IMG/VR virus record: IMGVR_UViG_3300030331_000140
Location: 1-26,931 of that record
DNA from: a virus
Reading direction: 5' to 3' (one strand)
Length of the DNA stretch: 26,931 nucleotides
Below, piece after piece: positions 6,720-12,538 of this stretch. A program made the position numbers and the translations under genes. Within the stretch, counting starts at the first letter, position 1; each line of letters starts with the position of its first letter. The notes below the pieces were generated by a model that made no database searches, was not told where the DNA came from, and was given only the letters and a program-made list of their open reading frames with translations.

Positions 6720-7226
6720 TTAATAGTCCTTATCCGTAACTTTTAATTTTTTATTGTGTAGCTTTTCTAGTTTACATAAAATTCTTTCTGCATTGCGTAC
6801 AGCATGAGCCATGTTTAGCATTATGTGTCCATCAAACATAGTTTGTACACAATTATGCATATAAGTTTCACAAGTATCTCCATAGATGTGATTTATCCTT
6901 ACAACAAATGCATCATACTCCACATCAGTAATTAGAATGTCACAAAAGTAGGCAACCTCATCCCAATTAGGGCGTTCTTTACCGTATAAATCTATTCTAT
7001 CATACCAATAATGCGGTACATAATTTGGATACTCGTCTGGAGAAATGCAAGCAGGGAATCTGCCATCTTCTTTAAAGTCTTGAGTAAACATACCCTTACT
7101 ATGTAAGACTACCTTTTTCCTGTTGATAACATATTCATATGTCTCACCATAATCATGATTATTTTGTGCTGAGTGACCCATCAGGTAGTTTATAGCACTT
7201 CTAGTTGTTTCTTGAGTATCATCCAT
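6720..7226 (-). CDS. hypothetical protein, 168 aa
   Basis: A 168-residue soluble protein with no family I recognise. It is rich in Tyr, His and Asp (for example PNYVPHYWYDRIDLYGKERP and THE segment DTCETYMHNCVQTMFDGHIM), with a basic helical C-terminus (RNAERILCKLEKLHNKKLKV). AGGAGG lies upstream of the ATG. It ends in KDY immediately before the 59-residue gene. The several His/Asp/Cys residues could bind metal, but no motif order supports a specific enzyme. Confidence 0.72.
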   Translation of the reverse strand: MDDTQETTRSAINYLMGHSAQNNHDYGETYEYVINRKKVVLHSKGMFTQDFKEDGRFPACISPDEYPNYVPHYWYDRIDLYGKERPNWDEVAYFCDILITDVEYDAFVVRINHIYGDTCETYMHNCVQTMFDGHIMLNMAHAVRNAERILCKLEKLHNKKLKVTDKDY

Positions 7227-7227
7227 T

Positions 7228-7329
7228 TTAATAGTCCTCCTCTAATCCTGACCATATGTATGCTAGGTATCGCCAAAAGGTTTTACCAAATGCTTCATTC
7301 ATTATGTCTTCTAGTTCTTGTTCAGTCAT
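7228..7329 (-). CDS. small hypothetical peptide, 33 aa
   Basis: A 33-codon ORF between the methyltransferase-like gene and the 168-residue gene, with a strong RBS (AGGAGG eight bases before ATG). The product is acidic and aromatic (MTEQELEDIMNEAFGKTFW, ending SGLEEDY). Its stop is two bases upstream of the next ATG, and its last codons carry that gene's RBS. The RBS quality argues that it is translated. Function is unknown. Confidence 0.6.
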   Translation of the reverse strand: MTEQELEDIMNEAFGKTFWRYLAYIWSGLEEDY

Positions 7330-7339
7330 TGTCTTCCTC

Positions 7340-8098
7340 CTATGCTCTGTTGAACTCATACACAGCCGTAGCAAACCCTCGTGGTGTTGCGCTGCGTATA
7401 TCTTTGGTACGCTTAGACTTACCGCCTAGCTTTAGGTGTTGTGCACTGTAGCCGTTGGGCTTGCACGTTGGTAACCTGTGAGGCATACGGAAAGATTCGC
7501 TAGTCCATAGACAAGTCTTCTTAGTGTATGCATCTTTGGGTGCAATGTGATCAGGCCATCGTGGGTGCTCTGCTTCATCGTCAGGTATGTACTCGCCATA
7601 CTCATACGGATGAAAACTGTAGTCAGGCTTACGCCACTTGGTTGCAAGTACTGATACTGGGTTTTCTATGAAGTAAGGTATACCTAACTCATTGAACAGC
7701 CTAGCACACCGCACAGCATGTTTCACTGCTTTGTCTTGGAATCCTGGATTTGCCTCCTCTTTACGCTTGAAGTGTGCTGCACCTGATACAGCCAAGTCTG
7801 TACAGACAGGAAATGCCATGCCAAATACTACACGTTTTGTATTAGGTATGGTGTCGTTACCTTGTAATTCACTAAGCTTAAACTCTAACTCTATATCTAA
7901 CAAAGTTTTTCTGTCGTGTAAGTCAGCATGTCTGTAGTGTATTGATCCTACATGTTCATCATTTTTGTTACCGTAGCCTTCGATAGTCCAACCCTCATGT
8001 TGAATATCAAATGCGTAACAAGTGTAACCATTCTTGGCCCAAGGCTTGAGTGCCTCACCAGTGTAGTCGTATAGACTAATTACTATTCCCTTGCTCAT
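7340..8098 (-). CDS. C5-cytosine DNA methyltransferase-like protein
   Basis: A 252-residue Rossmann-type protein. The N-terminus VISLYDYTGEALKPWAKNGY, followed by CYAFDIQ, fits the SAM-binding motif I region. The FPVCTDLAVSGAAHF block (96-110) corresponds to the catalytic PC loop of C5-cytosine enzymes, here FPVC. ENP (145-147) replaces the usual ENV, and a TCLW motif follows at 195-198, as in a phage-specific Dcm-like family. It may methylate or otherwise modify cytosine bases to protect phage DNA. No partner nuclease is adjacent. It is shorter than typical C5 enzymes and lacks an obvious large target-recognition domain, so a nucleotide-modifying role is the alternative. The RBS is AAGGAG. 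Confidence 0.74.
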   Translation of the reverse strand: MSKGIVISLYDYTGEALKPWAKNGYTCYAFDIQHEGWTIEGYGNKNDEHVGSIHYRHADLHDRKTLLDIELEFKLSELQGNDTIPNTKRVVFGMAFPVCTDLAVSGAAHFKRKEEANPGFQDKAVKHAVRCARLFNELGIPYFIENPVSVLATKWRKPDYSFHPYEYGEYIPDDEAEHPRWPDHIAPKDAYTKKTCLWTSESFRMPHRLPTCKPNGYSAQHLKLGGKSKRTKDIRSATPRGFATAVYEFNRA

Positions 8099-8273
8099 TA
8101 CTAGTCTCCTTCATCTCTCTTACTAGTGCAATAAAAGCATCTATTGTTTCGTAGTCTGCCTTGTCATACTTTTCTGTTAAGTCACTTAAGACATAAGCTT
8201 TCAAGGTTTTAAAGTCTAAGCTATTAACATAAACAATGACAGACTTAAGTAACTCCTTTTCTCTGTAGCTCAT
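8076..8273 (-). CDS. small helical hypothetical protein, 65 aa
   Basis: A 65-residue mostly helical protein (REKELLKSVIVYVNSL, KTLKAYVLSDLTEKY, IDAFIALVREMKETS). It overlaps the genes on both sides by 23-29 bases in other frames; AGAGGG sits just before the ATG. No family was recognised. Confidence 0.6.
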   Translation of the reverse strand: MSYREKELLKSVIVYVNSLDFKTLKAYVLSDLTEKYDKADYETIDAFIALVREMKETSNEQGNSN

Positions 8274-8439
8274 CCCTCTTGTTCCTCCAATAAGTTGATA
8301 ACTCTAGTCGTATGTATTCTAGATCAGGATAGTCAAGAAAGTCTTGCTGTATGTTATGCAAGTATGTACTATCCTGCCCTATCGTAGCTGTGTTACGCTC
8401 AGGTTCACCTTTGTATTTTACAATTACATCAACGAACAT
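8245..8439 (-). CDS. hypothetical protein, 64 aa
   Basis: A 64-residue protein (MFVDVIVKYKGEPERNTATI start, beta-hairpin-like, then a helical basic end YWRNKRDELQRKG). AGGAGAT lies upstream, formed by the last codons of the preceding gene (VGD stop). The 3' end overlaps the next gene by 29 bases. Function is unknown. Confidence 0.62.
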   Translation of the reverse strand: MFVDVIVKYKGEPERNTATIGQDSTYLHNIQQDFLDYPDLEYIRLELSTYWRNKRDELQRKGVT

Positions 8440-8440
8440 T

Positions 8441-8626
8441 TTAATCTCCTACAAGTTTCCATGTTCCTATTTTATTACCGTTGTAATCCCATATTGCTTT
8501 GGTTCGTTCAACACAGTCAAACTCGTCAACATCTCTCGCTATTCTTTTAAGTATATTAGATAGCTCAAAATGTTTTGCCTCTACAAAAGCATCATTGTCC
8601 ATGTTTATTTCACATTCAAATTTCAT
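8441..8626 (-). CDS. hypothetical protein, 61 aa
   Basis: A 61-residue protein (MKFECEINMDNDAFVEAKHF, then a helix SNILKRIARDVDEFD and a strand-rich end NGNKIGTWKLVGD). The ATG overlaps the preceding TGA (ATGA). No known family was recognised. The short spacing to both neighbours supports it as part of the early operon. Confidence 0.63.
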   Translation of the reverse strand: MKFECEINMDNDAFVEAKHFELSNILKRIARDVDEFDCVERTKAIWDYNGNKIGTWKLVGD

Positions 8627-8838
8627 GTTTGTCTCCTCTCGTCTGCTCTATCCGTATATGTACAGTAACCATCGTCAATTAGTCGTTTAGCTGTACGTCC
8701 AAACCACCCTTGCAAACGCCACGCTAAACCAGTGTCAATCAGGTATTGCCATGCTGCTGTCTCTTCCTCAAGATCAGCCATGACTAGCTGCTCACAAATT
8801 TGAACAGCTAATTCTGGTGTGAAGTTATACTCTTTCAT
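8623..8838 (-). CDS. small conserved-type phage protein, 71 aa
   Basis: A 71-residue protein with the block EEETAAWQYLIDTGLAWRL, then QGWFGRTAKRLIDDGYC. The sequence AWQ.LIDTG..W.LQGW.GRTA..LI.DG looks like a phage protein family I recall as uncharacterised, but I cannot name it. AAGGATGGA precedes the ATG, and the stop overlaps the next start. It is probably a small helical early protein; function is unknown. Confidence 0.75.
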   Translation of the reverse strand: MKEYNFTPELAVQICEQLVMADLEEETAAWQYLIDTGLAWRLQGWFGRTAKRLIDDGYCTYTDRADERRQT

Positions 8839-8842
8839 TTGT

Positions 8843-9193
8843 CTAATCCATCCTTGTTATAAAGTGCTTACCATTTGGTAGTGGTAGCGCCACGATAGCG
8901 TACTCGTAGAAGTATGCATAGCCATGCTTAGTAATCATTCTACCCATGTATGGTAAATCTGCATCTTCTTCGTGTTCAGATACGTAGTCACCTTCCTCGT
9001 TTATCGTGCCTTTAAACTCATACAATCTGCCACAGCCATATCTATCAGTCATGAACTGCACTATGTCTGCATCATTATCGTTGCCTACATATTCAGCAAC
9101 CCACATTGGCAGTACCCCTAAAGTTTCTGCAATTTGACCATCGCTGTATTCAGGGTGTGCTTTGTTGTTAGTGGCTAGCGTTAGTTGTATCAT
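8843..9193 (-). CDS. hypothetical protein, 116 aa
   Basis: A 116-residue acidic protein. Residues 15-38 (EYSDGQIAETLGVLPMWVAE) look like a small helix-turn-helix-type segment. A later beta-rich region (MGRMITKHGYAYFYEYAIVA) ends LPNGKHFITRMD. The ATG overlaps the stop of the 132-residue gene (TAATG), with GAGGAG upstream. A DNA-binding role is conceivable from the QIAETLGV segment but is weakly supported. Confidence 0.7.
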   Translation of the reverse strand: MIQLTLATNNKAHPEYSDGQIAETLGVLPMWVAEYVGNDNDADIVQFMTDRYGCGRLYEFKGTINEEGDYVSEHEEDADLPYMGRMITKHGYAYFYEYAIVALPLPNGKHFITRMD

Positions 9194-9591
9194 TATACTA
9201 TCTCCTCTGTTTTCATGAACCCTTCTCTAGCTTGCTGATCAGTTAGCTTGTACTCTATGCCTGTCTTTAGGTCTTGCACAATCCAAGGCATCTTACGTGC
9301 TTTACTCTTGTAGCCTACCAAACTGAAAGACATACCTTGATAGTCGTGTATCTTAGACGTATCCAAACCCATTAGTTTAGCCATCTGTGTCAAGTCTTTC
9401 TGTTCTTTAGTCTCTGCTCCATCAAGTAATACATTTACTTTGTATGTAGCCTCGCCACCATTGTAGGTACAGCTACCCACATTGATCTTAGCAATCGGTA
9501 TATCAATTGCCTCATCAAATGGATGCGCTAATAGTATACTCTGCATTTCAGCACGTAGATTTTTTAGTTGCTGTTTAGTAAAGTTAGTCAT
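9193..9591 (-). CDS. hypothetical protein, 132 aa
   Basis: A 132-residue protein with an N-terminal helix (FTKQQLKNLRAEMQSILLAH) and a beta-rich centre (KINVGSCTYNGGEATYKVNV). The C-terminus has positively charged strands (GYKSKARKMPWIVQDLKTGI) and a helix (DQQAREGFM). The RBS is AAGGAGG. It lies between the Gp88-like gene and the small genes downstream in the leftward operon. The K-rich beta C-terminus could contact nucleic acid. No family was recognised. Confidence 0.72.
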   Translation of the reverse strand: MTNFTKQQLKNLRAEMQSILLAHPFDEAIDIPIAKINVGSCTYNGGEATYKVNVLLDGAETKEQKDLTQMAKLMGLDTSKIHDYQGMSFSLVGYKSKARKMPWIVQDLKTGIEYKLTDQQAREGFMKTEEIV

Positions 9592-9603
9592 TTGTAATCC
9601 TCC

Positions 9604-10347
9604 TTATATGTCTACTACAAATCCTGTTGTGTCTTTCTTGGCTTTACCCTTTGCGTACAATGCCACAATGGAATTGCTAGGGTCAAGAAAGCGTAAGTCA
9701 TCTTTGTCTCCGTCTGTCACATTTATGCCACGCCACTGTGGTAGCTTGTACTCCCTACGGAATACCACAGCCGCATTCATACCATTGTCGAGTGCGTCTT
9801 GTAGCTTGGCAGCATACTGGATATTCGCACCTGAGTAAGACCACGTTAAGTGATAGTTTGGTATGTCCTTAGTCTTTCTGTTAGAAATCTTGGTGTAGTC
9901 ATAGAATTGTACTTCGGGAAACTCCTCAAATATATTACCCATGTAATCTGCAAAATCTATGAATTGACCTAGCTTGATTGTCTCCCAACGTATGTCTGTC
10001 GTGCCGTTCAATCTAACACATGGTTGTATACCACGCATTCTGCAATATTTACTAAACTTCCATATGTCTTTATACAAATCGTACATAAACTTATCTCTAT
10101 CTCTGTAGAATAATTCAGTTTTACGCATTCGTGCAGCTTGCACATTGTTGAACGCTCCACGGCCAGCACTGTATAAACAAGCGTCAACACAGCTAGCTTG
10201 TCCAGCCATAGGGCAAGAGTTGAATTGCTTACCATCAACCATAACTTTCCAAGGTGTCATATATAGGATAGCTGTTAGGTATTCGCTACCATCACCCTTG
10301 ATAGTTTTGGCATTAGTGCCTACTCCTAATAGTTTGTAATTACTCAT
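9604..10347 (-). CDS. Gp88-like / DUF7227-type cysteine-containing phage protein
   Basis: A 247-residue protein with the family hallmark NSCPMAGQASCVDACLYSAG (C45, C53, C57, spaced C-x7-C-x3-C) followed by GRGAFNNVQAARMRKT. Further conserved blocks are VRLNGTTDI (111-119), FYDYTK (148-153) and DGDKDDLRFLDP (212-223), ending AKKDTTGFVV. This matches the phage Gp88/DUF7227 family, whose function I do not know to be established. The Cys spacing with alternating beta/alpha blocks could hold a metal or iron-sulfur centre (inference). AGGAGG precedes the ATG. It is the second gene of the leftward operon, so it is expected early. Confidence 0.8.
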   Translation of the reverse strand: MSNYKLLGVGTNAKTIKGDGSEYLTAILYMTPWKVMVDGKQFNSCPMAGQASCVDACLYSAGRGAFNNVQAARMRKTELFYRDRDKFMYDLYKDIWKFSKYCRMRGIQPCVRLNGTTDIRWETIKLGQFIDFADYMGNIFEEFPEVQFYDYTKISNRKTKDIPNYHLTWSYSGANIQYAAKLQDALDNGMNAAVVFRREYKLPQWRGINVTDGDKDDLRFLDPSNSIVALYAKGKAKKDTTGFVVDI

Positions 10348-10359
10348 TTGGTAAACCTC

Positions 10360-10566
10360 CTATTTAACAAAACTATTTATGTTTCCGTCTTCTGTTATTT
10401 CACTAATCAAACCACCAAGACAATTACGAATTGTTATATGTCCATGTTTTTGATTTAACTGTTTAACTTCTGAAACGTATCGCTCTTTATCAACATTAGG
10501 TGCGGTAATGGCTAACGCTTTTGTTTGATCATAACCTTTGTAAATATAATATGTAATTACATTCAT
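10360..10566 (-). CDS. hypothetical protein, 68 aa (first gene of leftward operon)
   Basis: The start is set at the ATG seven bases after AAGGAGG (MNVITYYIYKGYDQTKALAI), giving 68 residues; a longer frame upstream to 10602 lacks an RBS. The product is mixed alpha/beta (YVSEVKQLNQKHGHITIRN). As the most promoter-proximal gene it should be expressed first. The candidate leftward promoter is about 80 bases upstream. No family was recognised. Confidence 0.72.
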   Translation of the reverse strand: MNVITYYIYKGYDQTKALAITAPNVDKERYVSEVKQLNQKHGHITIRNCLGGLISEITEDGNINSFVK

Positions 10567-10647
10567 TGTCTGTCCTCCTTGTGTTACTTCATGAGGGTGC
10601 ATCTACTTGGGAGGTTTTCAGATACACCCACAAAAAGTAACTTGATT

Positions 10648-10678
10648 AGTATAGTCACACCCTGAACCCATGCGTCAA
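10648..10678 (-). promoter_or_regulatory. candidate leftward early promoter
   Basis: Read leftward, TTGACG (10678-10673), 19 bases, then TATACT (10653-10648). Each hexamer is 5/6 to sigma70 consensus but the spacing is long. It points at the first leftward gene (start 10566). One arm of the inverted repeat at 10657-10665 lies between the two hexamers, which suggests operator control. Confidence 0.42.
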
Positions 10679-10717
10679 GAGCGCAAGAATAGGTTGGCCT
10701 ATCTTAGCTCAGGGTGT
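10657..10717. repeat. 9-bp inverted repeat over leftward promoter
   Basis: ACACCCTGA (10657-10665) and TCAGGGTGT (10709-10717) are perfect complements 43 bases apart. Between them lies a smaller hairpin, ATAGG-TTGG-CCTAT (10689-10702). One arm lies inside the candidate promoter, so it may be a paired operator, or an RNA fold if a transcript starts further upstream. Confidence 0.5.
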
Positions 10718-10962
10718 AACCGAATAGTCACAATCTGTTAGCTCTAACGTGTGCACATCTGTGTACTGTGCATAGTAACCACCCTTTAAGAGCACCCTAT
10801 AGCCAGGCATAAATATACCAGTCCTGGCCTTGCAGGTTAGCCCATGCAATTAAGCAAAATCGGCAAGATACGTTCATCACGAGTATACTATCAGGCATAC
10901 TAGCTGTCTTAAGTTATTCTATAATCGTTATTCGTTGTTTGTGTTTCTTTCTAGTTAGTTTG

Positions 10963-10986
10963 TAGTCGTTTAGTCGTTTAGTTATT
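10963..10986. repeat. short tandem repeat TAGTCGTT
   Basis: TAGTCGTT at 10963 and again at 10971, followed by a degenerate TAGTTATT at 10979; related TAGTTAGT and CGTTATTCGTT lie just upstream. The 8-bp periodicity is iteron-like but only two copies are exact. Confidence 0.45.
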
Positions 10987-11130
10987 TGATAGGGCGTTTC
11001 ACCGTATCCGTCTGAAGGTGTCTGCATCTAATCAAGATCAAGAGTTTTTAAACTTACTTTGACTAGAAGTTTTACGCTTCCGATGAAACTACGATAACCC
11101 GAACATTAATTGGATTGCAATAGTTTTTTT

Positions 11131-11195
11131 GCAGATTGTGTGCAGATTGTAGTTAAGCTATTGATATTAAATAAAAAGAATTTGCAGATTGTGTG
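11131..11195. repeat. three copies of GCAGATTGT
   Basis: GCAGATTGTG at 11131 and 11184, and GCAGATTGTA at 11142. The first two start 11 bases apart, close to one helical turn. It is adjacent to the palindrome cluster and AT-rich DNA, so an initiator or regulator binding site is plausible. Confidence 0.55.
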
Positions 11196-11216
11196 AAAAT
11201 AGTATGTATATCAATA

Positions 11217-11305
11217 TTTGTGATCACAAAAGGTGTGTGTGTATGTGCATCGTATGGGGTGTATTTGTGATCACAGCTATAGGGGTATGCTTTTTTGTGA
11301 TCACA
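11217..11305. promoter_or_regulatory. three TGTGATCACA palindromes (operator cluster)
   Basis: The 12-mer TTTGTGATCACA begins at 11217, 11264 and 11294. The first copy is a perfect 14-bp palindrome (TTTGTGATCACAAA, 11217-11230). Centres are 47 and 30 bases apart. Each contains GATC. The cluster suggests binding sites for a dimeric regulator or replication protein. It differs from a CRP site, which has six bases between TGTGA and TCACA. Confidence 0.62.
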
Positions 11306-11552
11306 TTACAACTATTGAAGCTATATCAGTAGCAAAACATAGCAAAAACAATAGTTTATATGTTAAATTAATAGCTAAAACTAATTTAGAATAGTTCTAA
11401 AAGTAAAAACCACATTAAAAAACCCATAAAAACAAGGCATATGACATTTTATTTATAGGGTACAGGCGTGGGCCACGGTGGGGGTATACGTTATACGTAT
11501 ATGTACAAATACACACACGAGGTTTTTTCACTGAGTTACGCAACGTAAACTG

Positions 11553-11580
11553 TTGACAGGCTCTTGACAGTGGCTATAAC
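11553..11580 (+). promoter_or_regulatory. candidate rightward promoter P1
   Basis: TTGACA (11553-11558), 16 bases, TATAAC (11575-11580). The same hexamers and spacing recur before the capsid gene at 23995, which strengthens the call. A second TTGACA overlaps the spacer at 11564. Palindromes AACATTAATGTT and GTTAAACATT lie just downstream and may be operator sites. Confidence 0.58.
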
Positions 11581-11598
11581 TATGGGGGACTAGGGGGC

Positions 11599-11671
11599 AT
11601 GTTAAACATTAATGTTATTACATAACAAAGATAATTAAATATATATCATATAAACATTAAATGTTTAACAT
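11599..11671. repeat. inverted and palindromic ACATTAATGT-type repeats
   Basis: ATGTTAAACATT (11599-11610) is repeated inverted as AATGTTTAACAT (11660-11671). Embedded are AACATTAATGTT (11605-11616, perfect palindrome) and AAACATTAAATGTTT (11652-11666, near-perfect). A further CATTAATG lies at 11729, within the second promoter. The spacing around two promoters suggests a repressor operator set. Confidence 0.55.
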
Positions 11672-11688
11672 AGGGGTAGCTATCCCCT
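11672..11688. other. short hairpin AGGGG-loop-CCCCT
   Basis: AGGGG (11672-11676) and CCCCT (11684-11688) pair across a seven-base loop, TAGCTAT. There is no following T-run, so it is not an obvious terminator. It lies between the two candidate rightward promoters and would be transcribed from the first. Confidence 0.35.
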
Positions 11689-11713
11689 ATACTAGTAACG
11701 ATAAGAAAAGTTG

Positions 11714-11743
11714 TTGACACTTTTCAAGCATTAATGTTACACT
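11714..11743 (+). promoter_or_regulatory. candidate rightward promoter P2
   Basis: TTGACA (11714-11719), 18 bases, TACACT (11738-11743). The -10 is 4/6 to consensus. A CATTAATG element lies inside the spacer. Transcription would start near 11750, giving a leader of about 160 bases that contains the 14-bp inverted repeat before the first late gene. Confidence 0.45.
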
Positions 11744-11788
11744 TACGTTAGTTACAAACAATATAATAACTATACAACTTTTTGTAGC

Positions 11789-11880
11789 TACGTGTGTAGA
11801 CTGTCTGTGTAAGTTTAAACCACAGTGTCTCCTCCTCCCTCTATGTAGTTTGTACTTAGGACTGGTAGTCTACACACGTA
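11789..11880. repeat. perfect 14-bp inverted repeat in late leader
   Basis: TACGTGTGTAGACT (11789-11802) and AGTCTACACACGTA (11867-11880) are perfect complements enclosing 64 bases. An inner hairpin CTGTG/CACAG (11805-11809 with 11821-11825) encloses the palindrome GTTTAAAC. In RNA this makes a long branched stem-loop just before the first rightward gene. In DNA it could be a paired protein-binding site. The loop is longer than a typical recombinase core. Confidence 0.62.
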
Positions 11881-11913
11881 TTTGTTGTAGTTTATGTAAA
11901 GTTTTTCTTGACA

Positions 11914-12171
11914 ATGCAAACCAAAGGCGTAAAACTATACGCATCCGAAAATGTATTACATGACTTCTATGATGCATTAGCTAATAATGACGCTAGTGCC
12001 ATACGTAAAGTTCACATTCCAAAGTCGGATGTGTTTTACGTTAGAGAAGCAATATATAATCGTACTGGTGAGTGGTATACACTGGACCATGTAGAACGTG
12101 CTATGTATCTTGAAGGTATGTTAACTAGATATGAGGTACTAGATCCAGACAGGGAAAGAGAGTATGGATAG
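11914..12171 (+). CDS. hypothetical protein, 85 aa (first rightward gene)
   Basis: An 85-residue protein starting at ATG 11914 (MQTKGVKLYASENVLHDFYD); a TTG six bases earlier is an alternative. It is acidic at the C-terminus (LDPDREREYG), with a helical centre (IRKVHIPKSDVFYVREAIYN). No clear Shine-Dalgarno is visible upstream, unlike most genes here; the upstream bases instead contain TTGACA. The sequence gives the impression of a conserved phage protein, but I do not know its function. Its stop region overlaps the next start by eight bases. Confidence 0.72.
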   Translation: MQTKGVKLYASENVLHDFYDALANNDASAIRKVHIPKSDVFYVREAIYNRTGEWYTLDHVERAMYLEGMLTRYEVLDPDREREYG

Positions 12172-12538
12172 CAATATGAAATTACCTATAGCACTTGTAG
12201 TTGCGATGGGTGTACAACTAGCAGGCGGTGTGTGGTGGGTATCACAACAAGCTGCTACTATAGCGAGTCTAGAAGAAGCAGTATCACAGTTTGCCAGTAA
12301 AATGGCTGTAGAGGATAGTGTTAATCTCAAGCGTGACGTAAAAGAAAACATGGATTACATTGATGGTGCGTTTGCTGAGATAGAAGAATTGTGGGAAGAA
12401 ACAGAAAGTTTGACTCTTACGATAGGCAAGATTACTGCTTTACAACAAAGACTGGCCCTGTTAGAAAATACTATGAAGTTTATGAATCGTGATCACATGG
12501 AAATGAAAGACCCAAGGAAACAGTATGGCTACGACTAA
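12164..12538 (+). CDS. membrane-anchored coiled-coil protein (i-spanin-like topology)
   Basis: A 124-residue protein with an N-terminal membrane anchor (KLPIALVVAMGVQLAGGVWW, residues 6-25). A helical, heptad-rich region follows (ASLEEAVSQFASKM, then IEELWEETESLTLTIGK and LQQRLALLENTMKF). This is the type II topology of an i-spanin (Rz-like), but no o-spanin lipobox or endolysin is seen nearby, so the lysis role is only a possibility. A start at the Met in position 5 is also possible. It overlaps both neighbours and lies at the head of the basic-protein cluster. Confidence 0.68.
   Translation: MDSNMKLPIALVVAMGVQLAGGVWWVSQQAATIASLEEAVSQFASKMAVEDSVNLKRDVKENMDYIDGAFAEIEELWEETESLTLTIGKITALQQRLALLENTMKFMNRDHMEMKDPRKQYGYD

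Larger units (their letters stand above)
10567..11913. other. divergent intergenic control region
   Basis: About 1.35 kb with no convincing ORF on either strand. It separates the leftward replication/metabolism genes from the rightward virion genes. It holds candidate sigma70 promoters facing both ways, three TGTGATCACA palindromes, a triplicated GCAGATTGT repeat, tandem TAGTCGTT, several inverted repeats and AT-rich DNA near 11100-11460. It is the likely regulatory switch and a plausible replication origin. No tRNA fragment, which would mark an attachment site, was recognised. Confidence 0.8.

Noticed and set aside
10567-10602. N-terminal extension of the first leftward gene (MHPHEV start)
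   Set aside because: No RBS there, whereas the internal ATG at 10566 has AAGGAGG at correct spacing.
10780-10870. tRNA or att-like tRNA fragment around the GCCAGG/CCTGGC inverted repeat (10802-10828)
   Set aside because: No cloverleaf, no T-loop sequence and no anticodon arm could be formed.
11217-11305. CRP-binding sites
   Set aside because: CRP sites have six bases between TGTGA and TCACA; here the half-sites abut directly.
11386-11400. TTAGAA-TAG-TTCTAA inverted repeat
   Set aside because: Short and AT-rich, in AT-rich DNA, so expected by chance.
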